From Aeromicrobium chenweiae (GTDB lineage Bacteria; Actinomycetota; Actinomycetes; Propionibacteriales; Nocardioidaceae), in NCBI RefSeq assembly GCF_003065605.1, contig NZ_CP026952.1, forward strand, positions 1,612,001 through 1,676,000: a DNA stretch of 64,000 bases, in the 5' to 3' direction. Every line of letters starts with the position of its first letter. The first letter of the stretch is position 1. The position numbers were made by a program, and so were the translations under genes. A model generated the notes under the pieces. That model was not told the DNA's origin. It did not search any database and saw only the letters and a program-made list of their open reading frames with translations. Shown here piece after piece: positions 26,717 through 35,593 of the stretch.

Positions 26717-27442
26717 CTAGCCGGCCGCCATTTCGTGGGAGGCGAACCTCGAGACGATGCCGTGTCCGGCACTGGTTCGAGGGTCCTCTCGGGACTCGGT
26801 CCGGAACGTGCCGTCCAGGACCTGTTGGGCCAGCAGCCGTAGCTTGACGTTGCGATTCTGTGAGTTGCGCACAAGAAAGGCGAAGGCGCGGTCCCAGTCG
26901 ATTCCGTAGCGTTCCATGAGGATGCCCACAGCAGCGCCGATGACTTGCCGAGAGTCGACAGCCTTGCGCAGGTGCTCCAGCTGGTGGGCGTATCCGAGCA
27001 GGACAGCGCCGTAGGAGGCGAACAGCTCGACAATGCGAATTGTCAGCTCGTCGAATGCGCCAGGCTGGCGGGAGTAGAGGTTGAGCCCGGCGACCTGATC
27101 CGTGCGGGTGAGCTGGACGGCGGCCTGGGACCCGACACCGCGGCGAGCCGCGAGCGGGCCGTAGTGGCTGAAGGCCTCTCCGTGGACCAGGTCGTTGACG
27201 AGTACCAGGCGTTCCCGGGTGACTGCAGCGACGCACGGCCCCTCTCCAGCGTCATATTGGAGCTGGTCGCACTCGTCGGCCAGCTCATCAGTGGCAGCGA
27301 TGGTTCGAAAACCTCCGTCGCTGTGAACAGTGATGCTGGCGAAGTCGACACCGGGGATGTTCTCTGCGGCCAAGGAAGCCAATGACTCCAGTGCCGTCGC
27401 TGGCGCTGAGGGCGCGCAGGACTGCATCGTGCCAGCGGGCAT
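26717..27442 (-). CDS. GAF and ANTAR domain-containing RNA-binding antiterminator
   Basis: 241 residues. The GAF domain spans about 15-150 (DFASITVHSDGGFRTIAATDE, LQYDAGEGPCVAAV). The C-terminal ANTAR helix bundle follows from LEHLRKAVDSRQVIGAAVGILMERYGID. ANTAR proteins bind paired hexaloop hairpins in nascent RNA to prevent termination; the GAF part would sense a small ligand or redox signal. The start is ATG 27442 behind GGAGAC; the frame extends upstream without a start signal. A LuxR-type regulator lies just upstream on the same strand. Confidence 0.9.
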   Translation of the reverse strand: MPAGTMQSCAPSAPATALESLASLAAENIPGVDFASITVHSDGGFRTIAATDELADECDQLQYDAGEGPCVAAVTRERLVLVNDLVHGEAFSHYGPLAARRGVGSQAAVQLTRTDQVAGLNLYSRQPGAFDELTIRIVELFASYGAVLLGYAHQLEHLRKAVDSRQVIGAAVGILMERYGIDWDRAFAFLVRNSQNRNVKLRLLAQQVLDGTFRTESREDPRTSAGHGIVSRFASHEMAAG

Positions 27443-27643
27443 GTGCTGTCTCCAATTGATCGATGTTTCATAGCCCCGTCGAGCCCTTGTTCGGCCGGAC
27501 CGTGGCGTCCAAAGCGCGGGCGTGGCAAGCAGTTGCAACTGCGACCGCCTGCATATCGCCCTCGTCAACGTAGGCCGTTGCCGTGCGCCCACGCCTCACC
27601 CCTAAGGGTGAAATATCTCTTGGGAGGTGTGGCTGATGAAACG

Positions 27644-28300
27644 TCAATCGCTCGCCGCGTCGGGCGCGGCGGCCTTGATGATGTCAGGACGGAACCCGTG
27701 ATCGACACCCCAGAGAACTGCCCGCGTCCGACTGTCCACTCCGATCTTGCGGTAGGCGGTCCGGATGTTGGTCTTCACGGTGTTGATGCTGGTGAAGGTG
27801 CGGCTGGCGATCTCTTCGTTGCCCAGGCCCTGCGTGATCAGCGCGAGCACCTCTGACTCGCGGGCGCTCAACCCGTGCTCGCGACCGGGCCACTCCCCGA
27901 GGTCGGCGTCGGCCGAGGACGGATAGTCGGAGCTGACCACGCCGCTCTCGCCCCGAGCAATCCGCTCGAGCGCGTCGGCGAGCTCCTCCGCCGTCAACCT
28001 CTTGTCGAGGAAGCCAATGACTCCGAACTGCGACCAGGTCTCTATGAGCTCGGGCTTGAGGCTCCAGCTGTAGAAGACATACCGTTCCGCGTTGGCGGCA
28101 GCCAGCACCTCGTTGATGTCCCGCGTCTGCGCGAAGGAGTCGATGAGCGCGATGTCCACCCGTTCACGGCCTGGCTGGTTGGTGGAGACTTCCACCACCT
28201 GGATCCGGTCCTTGAAGGGCTCGAACATGCGTGCGAGACCCTGAACCACCACGTCGTAATCGTTGACGATGGAGATGCGTACCGGCGTCTTCGAGTTCAC
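27644..28300 (-). CDS. NarL/LuxR-type response regulator with atypical receiver
   Basis: 218 residues. The receiver-like part (1-120) begins VRISIVNDYDVVVQGL and has a candidate acceptor Asp in VDIALIDSFA, but the acidic pair near the start is reduced to ND, so phosphorylation may differ or be absent. The C-terminal LuxR HTH is standard: LSARESEVLALITQGLGNEEIASRTFTSINTVKTNIRTAYRKIGV. TAGGTT lies exactly 6 bases before the second of two tandem GTG codons, so I place the start there. No histidine kinase is adjacent. Confidence 0.85.
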   Translation of the reverse strand: MNSKTPVRISIVNDYDVVVQGLARMFEPFKDRIQVVEVSTNQPGRERVDIALIDSFAQTRDINEVLAAANAERYVFYSWSLKPELIETWSQFGVIGFLDKRLTAEELADALERIARGESGVVSSDYPSSADADLGEWPGREHGLSARESEVLALITQGLGNEEIASRTFTSINTVKTNIRTAYRKIGVDSRTRAVLWGVDHGFRPDIIKAAAPDAASD

Positions 28301-28355
28301 CACTCCAACCTAAGGCACAGCGACCGACCGTCCCACGGTCCGTTGCGTCCGCCGA

Positions 28356-28646
28356 TCACGTCGGCTTGGTCGCCTGACCGTCCAGCCACAAGGTGTCAGT
28401 CTCGTCGCGGTGAGATCCGGCCGAGCCGACGTGCTTGGCGTCGATCTCGGGACCCTTCTTGATGACGTGGACCAGCGCCATGCCATGACCGCGCCCGAGA
28501 TCGTAGTCGGACTTCAACCATTCGAGGATCGTTCCTGCCTTGACCGCGGGGTCGTCGTACCCGCGGCTCGTGGCGATGTCGAGCAGCTGACGAGGGGTCA
28601 GCCCCGTCTTGTTCTCGATGGTGTCGAGGTAGGCCTGGAAAGACAT
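28356..28646 (-). CDS. DUF4287 domain protein
   Basis: 96 residues. MSFQAYLDTIENKTGLTPRQLLDIA and KAGTILEWLKSDYDLGRGHGMALVHVI match DUF4287, a small helical family of unknown function. The last 25 residues, including the stop, are encoded within a 77-bp element that is repeated 1.76 kb away. Start behind AAGGGTC. Confidence 0.85.
   Translation of the reverse strand: MSFQAYLDTIENKTGLTPRQLLDIATSRGYDDPAVKAGTILEWLKSDYDLGRGHGMALVHVIKKGPEIDAKHVGSAGSHRDETDTLWLDGQATKPT
28357..28433. repeat. 77-bp repeated element with 10-bp terminal inverted repeats, copy 2
   Basis: Same ends as copy 1 at 26594. This copy forms the 3' end of the DUF4287 gene and its stop codon. Either copy 1 is a duplicated gene end, or the element inserted here and extended the gene. 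Confidence 0.8.
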
Positions 28647-28830
28647 CGCTTGACCCTTCTCTCGGTGACTGGTGACGGGGCCTGCAGGCAGGTCGCAGTG
28701 GCTGAAACGCTACGCCAACCCACCGTTTCCGGGGCGATCTTTGTCGGTGGGTCGTGGAAAAGTGGACCTTGAGGCGATGGGGTGCGTGACGGAGGTGGCT
28801 CCCGAGGACCGAGTCGAGGAGGTGCACGAC

Positions 28831-29301
28831 ATGACACCTGAGGTGCGTCTCAGGAATGTCGAGGACCGGGACGTCGAGGTGTTCTTCGACCACCAGGCGG
28901 ATCCGCGTGCGGTCGAGATGGCGGCGTTCCCTGCCCGCGACAAAGCGGAGTTCGCTACGCGCTGGGCGAGACTTCGCGGAGACGACGCCCTGTTCGTGCG
29001 CACCGTCGTCGTGGATGGGGCGGTGGCGGGCAACCTCGGCAGCTGGAAGGACAGCGGGCAGCAGCTGCTTGGCTACTGGTTCGGACGCGAGTTCTGGGGC
29101 CGCGGCATCGCGACCCGGGCGCTGGGCCTGTTCGTGGACGACGTGTCGATCCGGCCGCTGTACGCCCATGTCGTGACGCGCAACGTCGGGTCGATCCGTG
29201 TGCTGGAAAAGTGCGGGTTTCGACGCGATCGAGTGCAGGACTCGAAGGCGCATGCATCCGACGACGGCATCGATGAGCTCGTCTATGTGCTGACCGCATA
29301 G
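28831..29301 (+). CDS. GNAT family N-acetyltransferase
   Basis: 156 residues. RimJ/RimL-like order: VRLRNVEDRDVEVFFDHQ at the start, the acetyl-CoA loop in FWGRGIATRALGLFV (Q/RxxGxG/A type), and the terminal VTRNVGSIRVLEKCGFRRD. The start ATG at 28831 has a strong GAGGAGGTG site. Substrate (amine of protein N-terminus or small molecule) unknown. Divergent from the DUF4287 gene. Confidence 0.9.
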   Translation: MTPEVRLRNVEDRDVEVFFDHQADPRAVEMAAFPARDKAEFATRWARLRGDDALFVRTVVVDGAVAGNLGSWKDSGQQLLGYWFGREFWGRGIATRALGLFVDDVSIRPLYAHVVTRNVGSIRVLEKCGFRRDRVQDSKAHASDDGIDELVYVLTA

Positions 29302-29433
29302 GGCCCGCGCGAACCGGCATCCCGCAGCGCCACCCCGCCTCGAGCCAATAACTGGCGAGCGTGACCCGGACGGGATACGGGCAGTGCGTAAACGCACCAG
29401 CGGCCGTCTGCAGAGGCCCCATGTCAGAACTTC

Positions 29434-29634
29434 GTGAAGCAACGACTAGAGATTCCCTCAGCGGCAGACAGCCGTACTGACGTCAGTGGTGGGGGACCGA
29501 CGTACACGGTCAGGGGCGCTGTCGACTCGAAAACGGCGTGCGGTGCGCCCCTGCGGAGAAGATACGTTTGCACGGTCACCCAACTCAAGGACAAAGACAC
29601 ATGGCTGGTGAAAGACCTCTCGACAACGCCGTGA
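29434..29634 (+). pseudogene. possible remnant of a small exported protein
   Basis: An open frame of 66 codons whose second half (VRGAVDSKTACGAPL then YVCTVTQLKDKDTWLVKDLST) reads like the end of a secreted Cys-pair protein, but no signal peptide or ribosome site precedes it. It is the only content of the 363-base gap before the next gene. Confidence 0.3.
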
Positions 29635-29664
29635 CATGGCGTGCTCAGCAGGGGACTCGCTGAA

Positions 29665-30117
29665 ATGCGGAGGATTGTGCCTCGAAATATCGCGGAGGAC
29701 GAGGTCCAGGTGTGGATCGTCTTTCTGGGCACGGGAGCGGGTCAGGAGACGTTGACGGTCGCTGCGATCACCGGGTCGCGTCAGCAGGCAGAAGCAATGC
29801 TTGAGCACGGCGCGCGGGCATTGCCGGATCGCAGCAACGAGTGGGGCTCATTCCGATTCACGCCTTGTTCGACGTCCGCCGACGGACGTGGAGAAGTAGC
29901 TCATGTCCCGGCCATCGCGTTGGGTGAACGGCGGACGGTCTATGTCTGGATCGGTGAGGAGAACTGGATCGAAGTCTTTGGCTGTTGGAAGGACGCGAAC
30001 GACCAGACTCAGGAGATGCTGCGACGAGGTCGGCCCGAGGCGCAGGTGTTCTCGGCAGTCACCAACACCTGGGTGGGGATCGTGGGCGACGACCCCCGGT
30101 TACGGACGATTCCGTAA
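29665..30117 (+). CDS. hypothetical protein
   Basis: 150 residues, soluble, no recognised family. It alternates short beta-type stretches (VQVWIVFLGTGAGQETLTVAAITG, RTVYVWIGEENWIEVFGCW) with polar loops. ATG 29665 follows AGGGGA at a good distance; a GTG 24 bases upstream is the alternative. GC content is lower than in the neighbours, hinting at recent acquisition. Confidence 0.6.
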   Translation: MRRIVPRNIAEDEVQVWIVFLGTGAGQETLTVAAITGSRQQAEAMLEHGARALPDRSNEWGSFRFTPCSTSADGRGEVAHVPAIALGERRTVYVWIGEENWIEVFGCWKDANDQTQEMLRRGRPEAQVFSAVTNTWVGIVGDDPRLRTIP

Positions 30118-30177
30118 GAACTGGGACCCAAGGGTCACCGGGTCGCGGCTGAGCCACGCCGTCGCAGCCGAGACCGT

Positions 30178-31911
30178 TCAGGCGCCGTCGTCGGTCAGTG
30201 CCGCGGCCGGCAGCCAGTCCGCCCCGAGCAGCTGGGCGAGCTCGGCGAGGCCGGTGGTGTCGCCTCCCGCGGTGTCGGAGGCTGCAGCGATCCGCTCGAC
30301 CATGACCTTGCCCACCTGTTCCTCGACCGTGCCCTCCGCGTACGCGATGTGCCACGGCGAGACCTGGTGGTCGCGGTGGGTACGACCGGTCACCTGCCGT
30401 CCGGCGATGCCCGAGAAGCGCGCCTGGTGGAAGACCCCGACGCGGGGCTCGGTGCTGGCCTGATGGCCGTCCGGCAGGGTCTCGCCGGCGTGCAGGCTGA
30501 TCGAGGCGACCGTGGTGAAGACGCAGACCTTCGCCTGTCCGGTCTGGAACCGGAGCCGTTCGGCCTCGACGTCGAACCGGTCGCGACCGTAGATCGAGGC
30601 GACCTCGATGCCGCTGTCGCGCAGTCGGTCGGCGATCGGGTCGGCGGCGGTCGCGACGAACTCGACCGAGCACGCCACCTGCCGCTCGGCCTGGACCTGC
30701 TGGGCGATCCAGGCGACGGTCGAGTCGACCCGGATCAGTCCGGCCTTCTGCCGGAAGCGCAGCAGCGCCGACCGGCCCTTCGCGACGCTGCGGCCGCGTC
30801 GGGCGATGTCCATCTCCCGGCAGAACTCGCCCCACTCGGCCTCGTAGGCGGTCCGCTCCGTCGGCGTGAGCGCCACGGGCATGCCGGAGATCGGCACCGG
30901 ACCCCACGGCGCCGCGCGGTGCAGCATCGCCGCAGGTCGCTCGTCCGCGAGCCAGCCGCGCACCAGCTTGAGGTCCGACGCGCGTCGCGCAGGATCGGTG
31001 GTCCACGTCGCGCCGTAGCGGCCATGCTCCACCCCGACGCCGTGGCGCTCGAGCGCGGAGGCGAACGCGGCTCCGGGTTGCGTCGCTGAGGTCCACTCGC
31101 GCATCGGCTCGCCGAGCACCTGCGCATACGCCGGAGCGAGGTATGGCAGCTCCAGTGGCGTGTGCCCGGGCGTCGCGGTCGTCGCGATGACGAACGGCGC
31201 CTTGTCGTGCGGCCGCCCGTGTCCCGAGATCCGCGCCCAGTGCTTCCACCGCTTCGTCGTCGTACGTCGCAGCGCGTGAGCCTCGTCCGCGATGATCACG
31301 TCCCAGGTGTGGTCCTTGACCTTCTCGAGCCTGTCCCACGTGATGACCACCCATTCCAGACCACCGTCGCCCAGCGCCCCGATCGTGCGGCACCAGTGAC
31401 CGATGGTGATCGCCGCGGGTCGGTCGGCCACGACGAGCACCCGTCGCGCGCCGCGGAGGTCGCCGACCGCCGTCGCGCCGAGGACCGCCGAGATCGTCTT
31501 GCCCACGCCCGGCTCGTCGGCCAGCAGGAACTGCCGACCACCCGCCGCGGCGCGTTCGGCGATCGCGTCGGCCGCTTCGAACTGGATCCTCCGCGGCTCG
31601 AGGGTTCCCGTCGGCTCGGGGCTGGGCGTCGGATCATCGGGGTTCAGTGAGTTCTCGATGAATCGACCGAGCGTGTACGCCCCGGGGGAGTATGCAGCCA
31701 GGTGCGGAGGCAAGGCGCGCCCCACGAACAGATGCGTCTTCACCGCCGGGTGCCACGTGGCGCCGTCGACCTGTGTCCCGTACGGGACGTCGAGCACCCA
31801 CACCCGCTCACCCGACCCGGCGGCCGGCAAGGGCTGGGCTGGCCGTCGCGTCCCGCCACGGCGCGGGGACGCGCTGCGTCGACGAGCGCTGGATCGGCGA
31901 GAACTGGCCAC
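30178..31911 (-). CDS. SNF2-like DEAH-box helicase
   Basis: 577 residues. Walker A DEPGVGKT at 132-139, Walker B IIADEAHAL near 207, motif III TTATPGHT, and a C-terminal helicase half ending with motif VI GRQVTGRTHRDH. The ~100-residue N-terminus (WVLDVPYGTQVDGATWHPAVKTHLF) resembles that of phage and plasmid helicases that remodel DNA or replication forks. The GTG start is supported by TAACGT exactly 6 bases before it. No nuclease or methylase partner adjoins, so a defence role is not supported; a prophage relic is possible. Confidence 0.85.
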   Translation of the reverse strand: MASSRRSSARRRSASPRRGGTRRPAQPLPAAGSGERVWVLDVPYGTQVDGATWHPAVKTHLFVGRALPPHLAAYSPGAYTLGRFIENSLNPDDPTPSPEPTGTLEPRRIQFEAADAIAERAAAGGRQFLLADEPGVGKTISAVLGATAVGDLRGARRVLVVADRPAAITIGHWCRTIGALGDGGLEWVVITWDRLEKVKDHTWDVIIADEAHALRRTTTKRWKHWARISGHGRPHDKAPFVIATTATPGHTPLELPYLAPAYAQVLGEPMREWTSATQPGAAFASALERHGVGVEHGRYGATWTTDPARRASDLKLVRGWLADERPAAMLHRAAPWGPVPISGMPVALTPTERTAYEAEWGEFCREMDIARRGRSVAKGRSALLRFRQKAGLIRVDSTVAWIAQQVQAERQVACSVEFVATAADPIADRLRDSGIEVASIYGRDRFDVEAERLRFQTGQAKVCVFTTVASISLHAGETLPDGHQASTEPRVGVFHQARFSGIAGRQVTGRTHRDHQVSPWHIAYAEGTVEEQVGKVMVERIAAASDTAGGDTTGLAELAQLLGADWLPAAALTDDGA

Positions 31912-31920
31912 CCCCGGACG

Positions 31921-32136
31921 TTACCGGGATGGTCGACTCGAACAGAGCTGGCTCGCCCAAGTGCGTCCGCGCGGCCGGAAGGTGTCGAAAATCCAGAGGA
32001 CGAACAGCAGCCCGAGGACGCTTACGACGGCCTCTGCCCAGTCCCGCTGTCCGACAGCGGCGGTGAGTCGCCACGCCGCCTTGAGCAGCAAGTACACGAT
32101 GAACAGCCCGCCGAGCCATCGAAGCGCTGTCCTCAT
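31921..32136 (-). CDS. small membrane protein
   Basis: 71 residues with two transmembrane segments (about 5-22 and 36-54) and a basic C-terminus. No family recognised. TAGCGT lies exactly 6 bases before the ATG, which supports the start and the reality of the gene. Its stop codon overlaps the helicase promoter. Confidence 0.6.
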   Translation of the reverse strand: MRTALRWLGGLFIVYLLLKAAWRLTAAVGQRDWAEAVVSVLGLLFVLWIFDTFRPRGRTWASQLCSSRPSR

Positions 32137-32182
32137 GGGGGCACGCTAACGCATCGGTGCGGCCCAAATCTGCTTCAGGAGG

Positions 32183-33358
32183 TCAGGCTGCGACGTACTC
32201 CATCTCGACGGCGGGTGTCGGCGGATAGAGCTCGATGACGATCAGCTCGGCTGGTGGGCTGGTGGACCAGTGGAGCAGGCCGTGGCCCTTGAGGTTGTGG
32301 TGTCTTCGACACAGGGGTCCCATGTTGTCCCCGGTAGTCCGGCCAACAGGGTGCGGGATTCGGTGGTCCAGGTCGCACCGTTCGGCCGGCACCATGCAGC
32401 CCGGTGCTTGGCAGACACCGTGGAGGAACTGCAACGCCACAGCGAGGGTGTCGGGGGCGAATCGCCCGACGTACTCGTGGGCCAGGACGTCATCGCTGAC
32501 CGGGTCGACGATGATCCGGTGCCAGAACGTGCCACCGGTGGCGATCACGTCGGCCAGCCACGGTGCGGGGACGGCCCAGCAGCCGTCGGTGGACTCTGCG
32601 AACCCGGGTGCCGCGCCGGCAAGGACGTCGGCTGCGACGGTGACGGCGATGTTCGTGTCGATCGCCGAGGTGGCGGCGTCCGAATCGGTGCACCATCCGA
32701 CCAGCAGATCCGCCTCACGCTGCGCCACCGTGCGCTCGTCATCGGGGTCGGCGGGCTTGCGGGCTTCCTTGCGCAGCCGGGCCTCGATGGCCGCGGCCTC
32801 GTGGGAGGGCAGGTAGGCGTTCAGCCACGACATCGAGTCGTCCCCATGCGCCACGGCCACGTGCCGGTCGTTGCGTGCGGTCTCGGCTCGTTCGACCGCA
32901 AGATCGGCCTCGACCCGCTGGACGAACCGCCGCAACCATTGGCGCAGCTCGGTGCCGGTGTGGTCGGCCGCGTAACCGAGCACCCGGGCCTCGAGCCGGG
33001 CCACGGACTCCTCGCGGTGCAGCTTCTCGATCGCCGCACTGATGTCACGTACCCGGGAGAAGTCGAGCAGTCCGTCGACGAACGCCTCCCACACCTGCGG
33101 GGTCTTCTCGCGGACCCGGTCGGCGATCGAGAGCCGCAGCTGGATCTGCGCCTCGGACATCCCGGTCGCCTCGCCGATGGTCAACGCGATCGCCGAGCGT
33201 TCGATCTTGCGCCGCAGCGACGAATCGATCACCGCGGTGCGGGCCATCTCCGCGTCGCGGTAGTCGACCATCACCTGGATGGTGTGCGCCTCGGCCATGG
33301 CCTGTCGCCGTACGGCGTCCGACAGCGACTCGCTGGTCGGGGCTGTCGTGGTGGCCAT
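32183..33358 (-). CDS. DUF222/HNH endonuclease (13E12 repeat family), copy 1
   Basis: 391 residues. The N-terminal helical DUF222 domain (about 30-280) is followed by an HNH nuclease: CQAPGCMVPAERCDLDHRI, then GDNMGPLCRRHHNLKGHGLLHW, with zinc Cys residues and the His-Asn-His core. The role is unknown; the family is multicopy in many Actinobacteria and is suspected to be mobile. Nearly identical in sequence and length to 46328-47503. TAGGTT 6 bases before the ATG gives a leaderless start. Confidence 0.93.
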   Translation of the reverse strand: MATTTAPTSESLSDAVRRQAMAEAHTIQVMVDYRDAEMARTAVIDSSLRRKIERSAIALTIGEATGMSEAQIQLRLSIADRVREKTPQVWEAFVDGLLDFSRVRDISAAIEKLHREESVARLEARVLGYAADHTGTELRQWLRRFVQRVEADLAVERAETARNDRHVAVAHGDDSMSWLNAYLPSHEAAAIEARLRKEARKPADPDDERTVAQREADLLVGWCTDSDAATSAIDTNIAVTVAADVLAGAAPGFAESTDGCWAVPAPWLADVIATGGTFWHRIIVDPVSDDVLAHEYVGRFAPDTLAVALQFLHGVCQAPGCMVPAERCDLDHRIPHPVGRTTGDNMGPLCRRHHNLKGHGLLHWSTSPPAELIVIELYPPTPAVEMEYVAA

Positions 33359-33479
33359 ACCTCAAACCTAGAGGTCGCCACCGACACTTTTCTGGTGGGA
33401 CCGCAGCGCGAATGAGGGGCCTCGCTCGGGGCTTCGATGCCGACCGGCGCCTCCTTGACCTGACGCCAGGTGTCGTGCC

Positions 33480-34514
33480 CTACCTGACGCGAAGCGTACG
33501 AGTCACCGAGCTTCGGCCGAGAACAGTCGCATCGCCTGAGTACACCGCCCTCAGGGTGTGCTTGCCCCGCGGCAGCTTCGGCGTGCGGAACGTCCGTCGC
33601 CCTCGGTCACTCGCCCGCAGCGTGATCGTCTTCAGGGTCACGGACCCCTTCTTGATTACGATCTTGCCGGTCGGGCGAGCAACGCCCTTGGCGAAAACCT
33701 GCACCGTGGCCGAGACCGTTCGACGTGGGCGAACCGACGATGAGCTCAGCTTGAAGGAAACCAACGCGGCGACCTTGCGGGGTGGGTCGCTCCGCCTCGG
33801 TACGGCCACCGTTCCGAGGTTGGTCTGCTCGGAGATCTCCGGGGTGAACGCGCGCGCCTTGGCGAAGGTTTCGGCCCCGCCCACCCATCGCGTCGCATAG
33901 CGTCCGGTGGGGTCGCTGATGCGGATCTTGTATGGCCGCACCGGCAGATCGATTGCGAGGAACAGCTCGTTGACCGGCGCGGTCGCGATGATCTCGCGCT
34001 CGTTGTCGGCGGCGTAGACGGTGGCCACGCCGTCTTTCATAAGGACGCCGTCCTCGCCCACGACGCGCCCGGCGAGGTCCCCGTTGGTGGGGTCGCTGGG
34101 GAAGGTGACACTGGTGGCCTTGTCGACCTTCAGGGTGATCGTCTTGGCGGAGTCGAACGACCGCCCCCCCAACCAGGTGGCGTTGCCGGTGCGCACCTTG
34201 TAGGGGCCCGGAAGCGTGTGCTGCTGGTCCGCGCCCTCGAGAAAGGTGACCGGGGCCTGCGTCCCTCCGTCGTCGGCGCGGTAGAGGAGGAAGGAGGTGG
34301 GTGGACGCGCCCCGCGGGAGGCCCTGGCGCTGAACTCAGCCAAGGGCTCGTCGCCCAGGTCCACGGGTCGGAGGTCGGGCGAGTGCTGCATGGTGATGAC
34401 CTCCGCGTATGGGACCGTCGTGGTCGTGTAGCGCCCGGTCGGGTCGATCATCGTGATCAGGTAATCAGCGTCAGGAAGACCTTCGAAACGAAACCCGGGA
34501 GAGCCGGCGCTCAC
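33480..34514 (-). CDS. C-terminal part of a frameshift-split secreted repeat protein
   Basis: 344 residues from a GTG that overlaps the stop of the upstream frame (GTGA). It carries the same W-x-GG-x-SF/TF-x-A repeats as the protein at 19680 (for example WLGGRSFDSAKTITL and WVGGAETFAKARAF) and a terminal Ig-like domain (PTGKIVIKKGSVTLKTI). It has no signal peptide. The paralogue shows ADDPTEVV running uninterrupted into an IDPSGR repeat, whereas here ADDPSTVV ends one frame and MIDPTGR lies in the other. I read it as the second half of one broken gene. Confidence 0.7.
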   Translation of the reverse strand: MSAGSPGFRFEGLPDADYLITMIDPTGRYTTTTVPYAEVITMQHSPDLRPVDLGDEPLAEFSARASRGARPPTSFLLYRADDGGTQAPVTFLEGADQQHTLPGPYKVRTGNATWLGGRSFDSAKTITLKVDKATSVTFPSDPTNGDLAGRVVGEDGVLMKDGVATVYAADNEREIIATAPVNELFLAIDLPVRPYKIRISDPTGRYATRWVGGAETFAKARAFTPEISEQTNLGTVAVPRRSDPPRKVAALVSFKLSSSSVRPRRTVSATVQVFAKGVARPTGKIVIKKGSVTLKTITLRASDRGRRTFRTPKLPRGKHTLRAVYSGDATVLGRSSVTRTLRVR

Positions 34515-35530
34515 TGCGGGGCCACGACTGTGCTGGGGTCGTCAGCGCGCCTCAGCAGCAGGGTGATGCCCAGCAGATCCTGCCGACGGGTGTTGCGGAC
34601 GAAACCCATCAACATGGTCTGCGGGCCGACGACCGCATCTGCAGTGGTGGTCTCGCCCGCCTTGACCGTGAAGTTCTTCGCGTCGAAGAAGGAGTGCCCG
34701 CCAACCCAGTCGTTCAGACCCGTCGAGATCTTGTATCTACCCGGAGCAAGGTCGTCGAACGGGTGGCCGACGCCGAGGCCGTCCCGAATCGGTTCCACCG
34801 GGTTCGAGGCGGACCACACCCAGAAGTTCGCAGCTTGTCGCGGCACCGTTGATGTGGCTCGCACCTGCAGGGTGCCGCTTGTCGAAGCGTCCGGGAAGAT
34901 GATGTCCGGCATGCGTACCTCTTGTCCGGAACCGACCGTGACGGCGACCTTGCGGCTGTACTCCTGACTGCCTGGCCGGGACAGCGCGACCGTCGCGCTG
35001 TAGAGGCCCGGAATCACGTCTTTCACGATGAAGCGACCGTCGTCGTCAACCGCGGCGTTGACGTAGTCACCGCCGATCTGTGGTTCGAACCTCACGTCCC
35101 CTCCGGCCGCAGGCTGCCCATCCTTCATGACGCGACCGCTGATGGTCCCCACACGAGTCAGCTGCGCATCGACCGAGGAGATGTCCCCGTCGGAGAGGAC
35201 CATGGTCTTGCTGTGGCTGCTGGAGCGTGTCTCCAGGTGGTTGTCGAATTGTTCCGCCAGGTAGCCACGGCCTTCGTCGGCGAAGCCGATGTAGTAGACA
35301 CCGTCAGGGACGGAAACCGTCCACCGCCCGCTCTTGTCACTGATGCCGGTCCTCTCGAAGTCACCCGTGCCGGCCTTCACCGTCACGACAGCGCCGTCGA
35401 GGGGCTTGCCGGCATCACCGTAGACCGTTCCGCTGAACGAGTGCTGCTCGTCAGCTACCGCGGTTGTGGCGGACCCCACGACGACGGCCATCACAGCGAC
35501 GAGCGAGGCAGTTCTGGCTTCTAGGCGCAC
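34511..35530 (-). CDS. N-terminal part of a frameshift-split secreted repeat protein
   Basis: 339 residues. A signal peptide (LVAVMAVVVGSATTAVA) follows the GTG at 35530. It then has carboxypeptidase-regulatory-like repeats (FSGTVYGDAGKPLDGAVV, ISGRVMKDGQPAAGG) and one WVGGHSFFDAK repeat. It stops in the middle of a repeat at VVAPQ. A -1 shift at 34511-34514 would join it to the next frame and restore a ~680-residue protein like that at 19680-21779. A genuine mutation, a programmed shift or a sequencing error are all possible. Confidence 0.7.
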   Translation of the reverse strand: MRLEARTASLVAVMAVVVGSATTAVADEQHSFSGTVYGDAGKPLDGAVVTVKAGTGDFERTGISDKSGRWTVSVPDGVYYIGFADEGRGYLAEQFDNHLETRSSSHSKTMVLSDGDISSVDAQLTRVGTISGRVMKDGQPAAGGDVRFEPQIGGDYVNAAVDDDGRFIVKDVIPGLYSATVALSRPGSQEYSRKVAVTVGSGQEVRMPDIIFPDASTSGTLQVRATSTVPRQAANFWVWSASNPVEPIRDGLGVGHPFDDLAPGRYKISTGLNDWVGGHSFFDAKNFTVKAGETTTADAVVGPQTMLMGFVRNTRRQDLLGITLLLRRADDPSTVVAPQ

Positions 35531-35593
35531 GTCGACACATCTCTCTCCGGGCCTTCGCGTACGGCGCACCATCACGCACCCTGCACAGGCGAT

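Noticed and set aside
30178..32136. Helicase as part of a defence system
   Set aside because: No nuclease, methylase or other defence partner is adjacent, and the neighbour is a small membrane protein.
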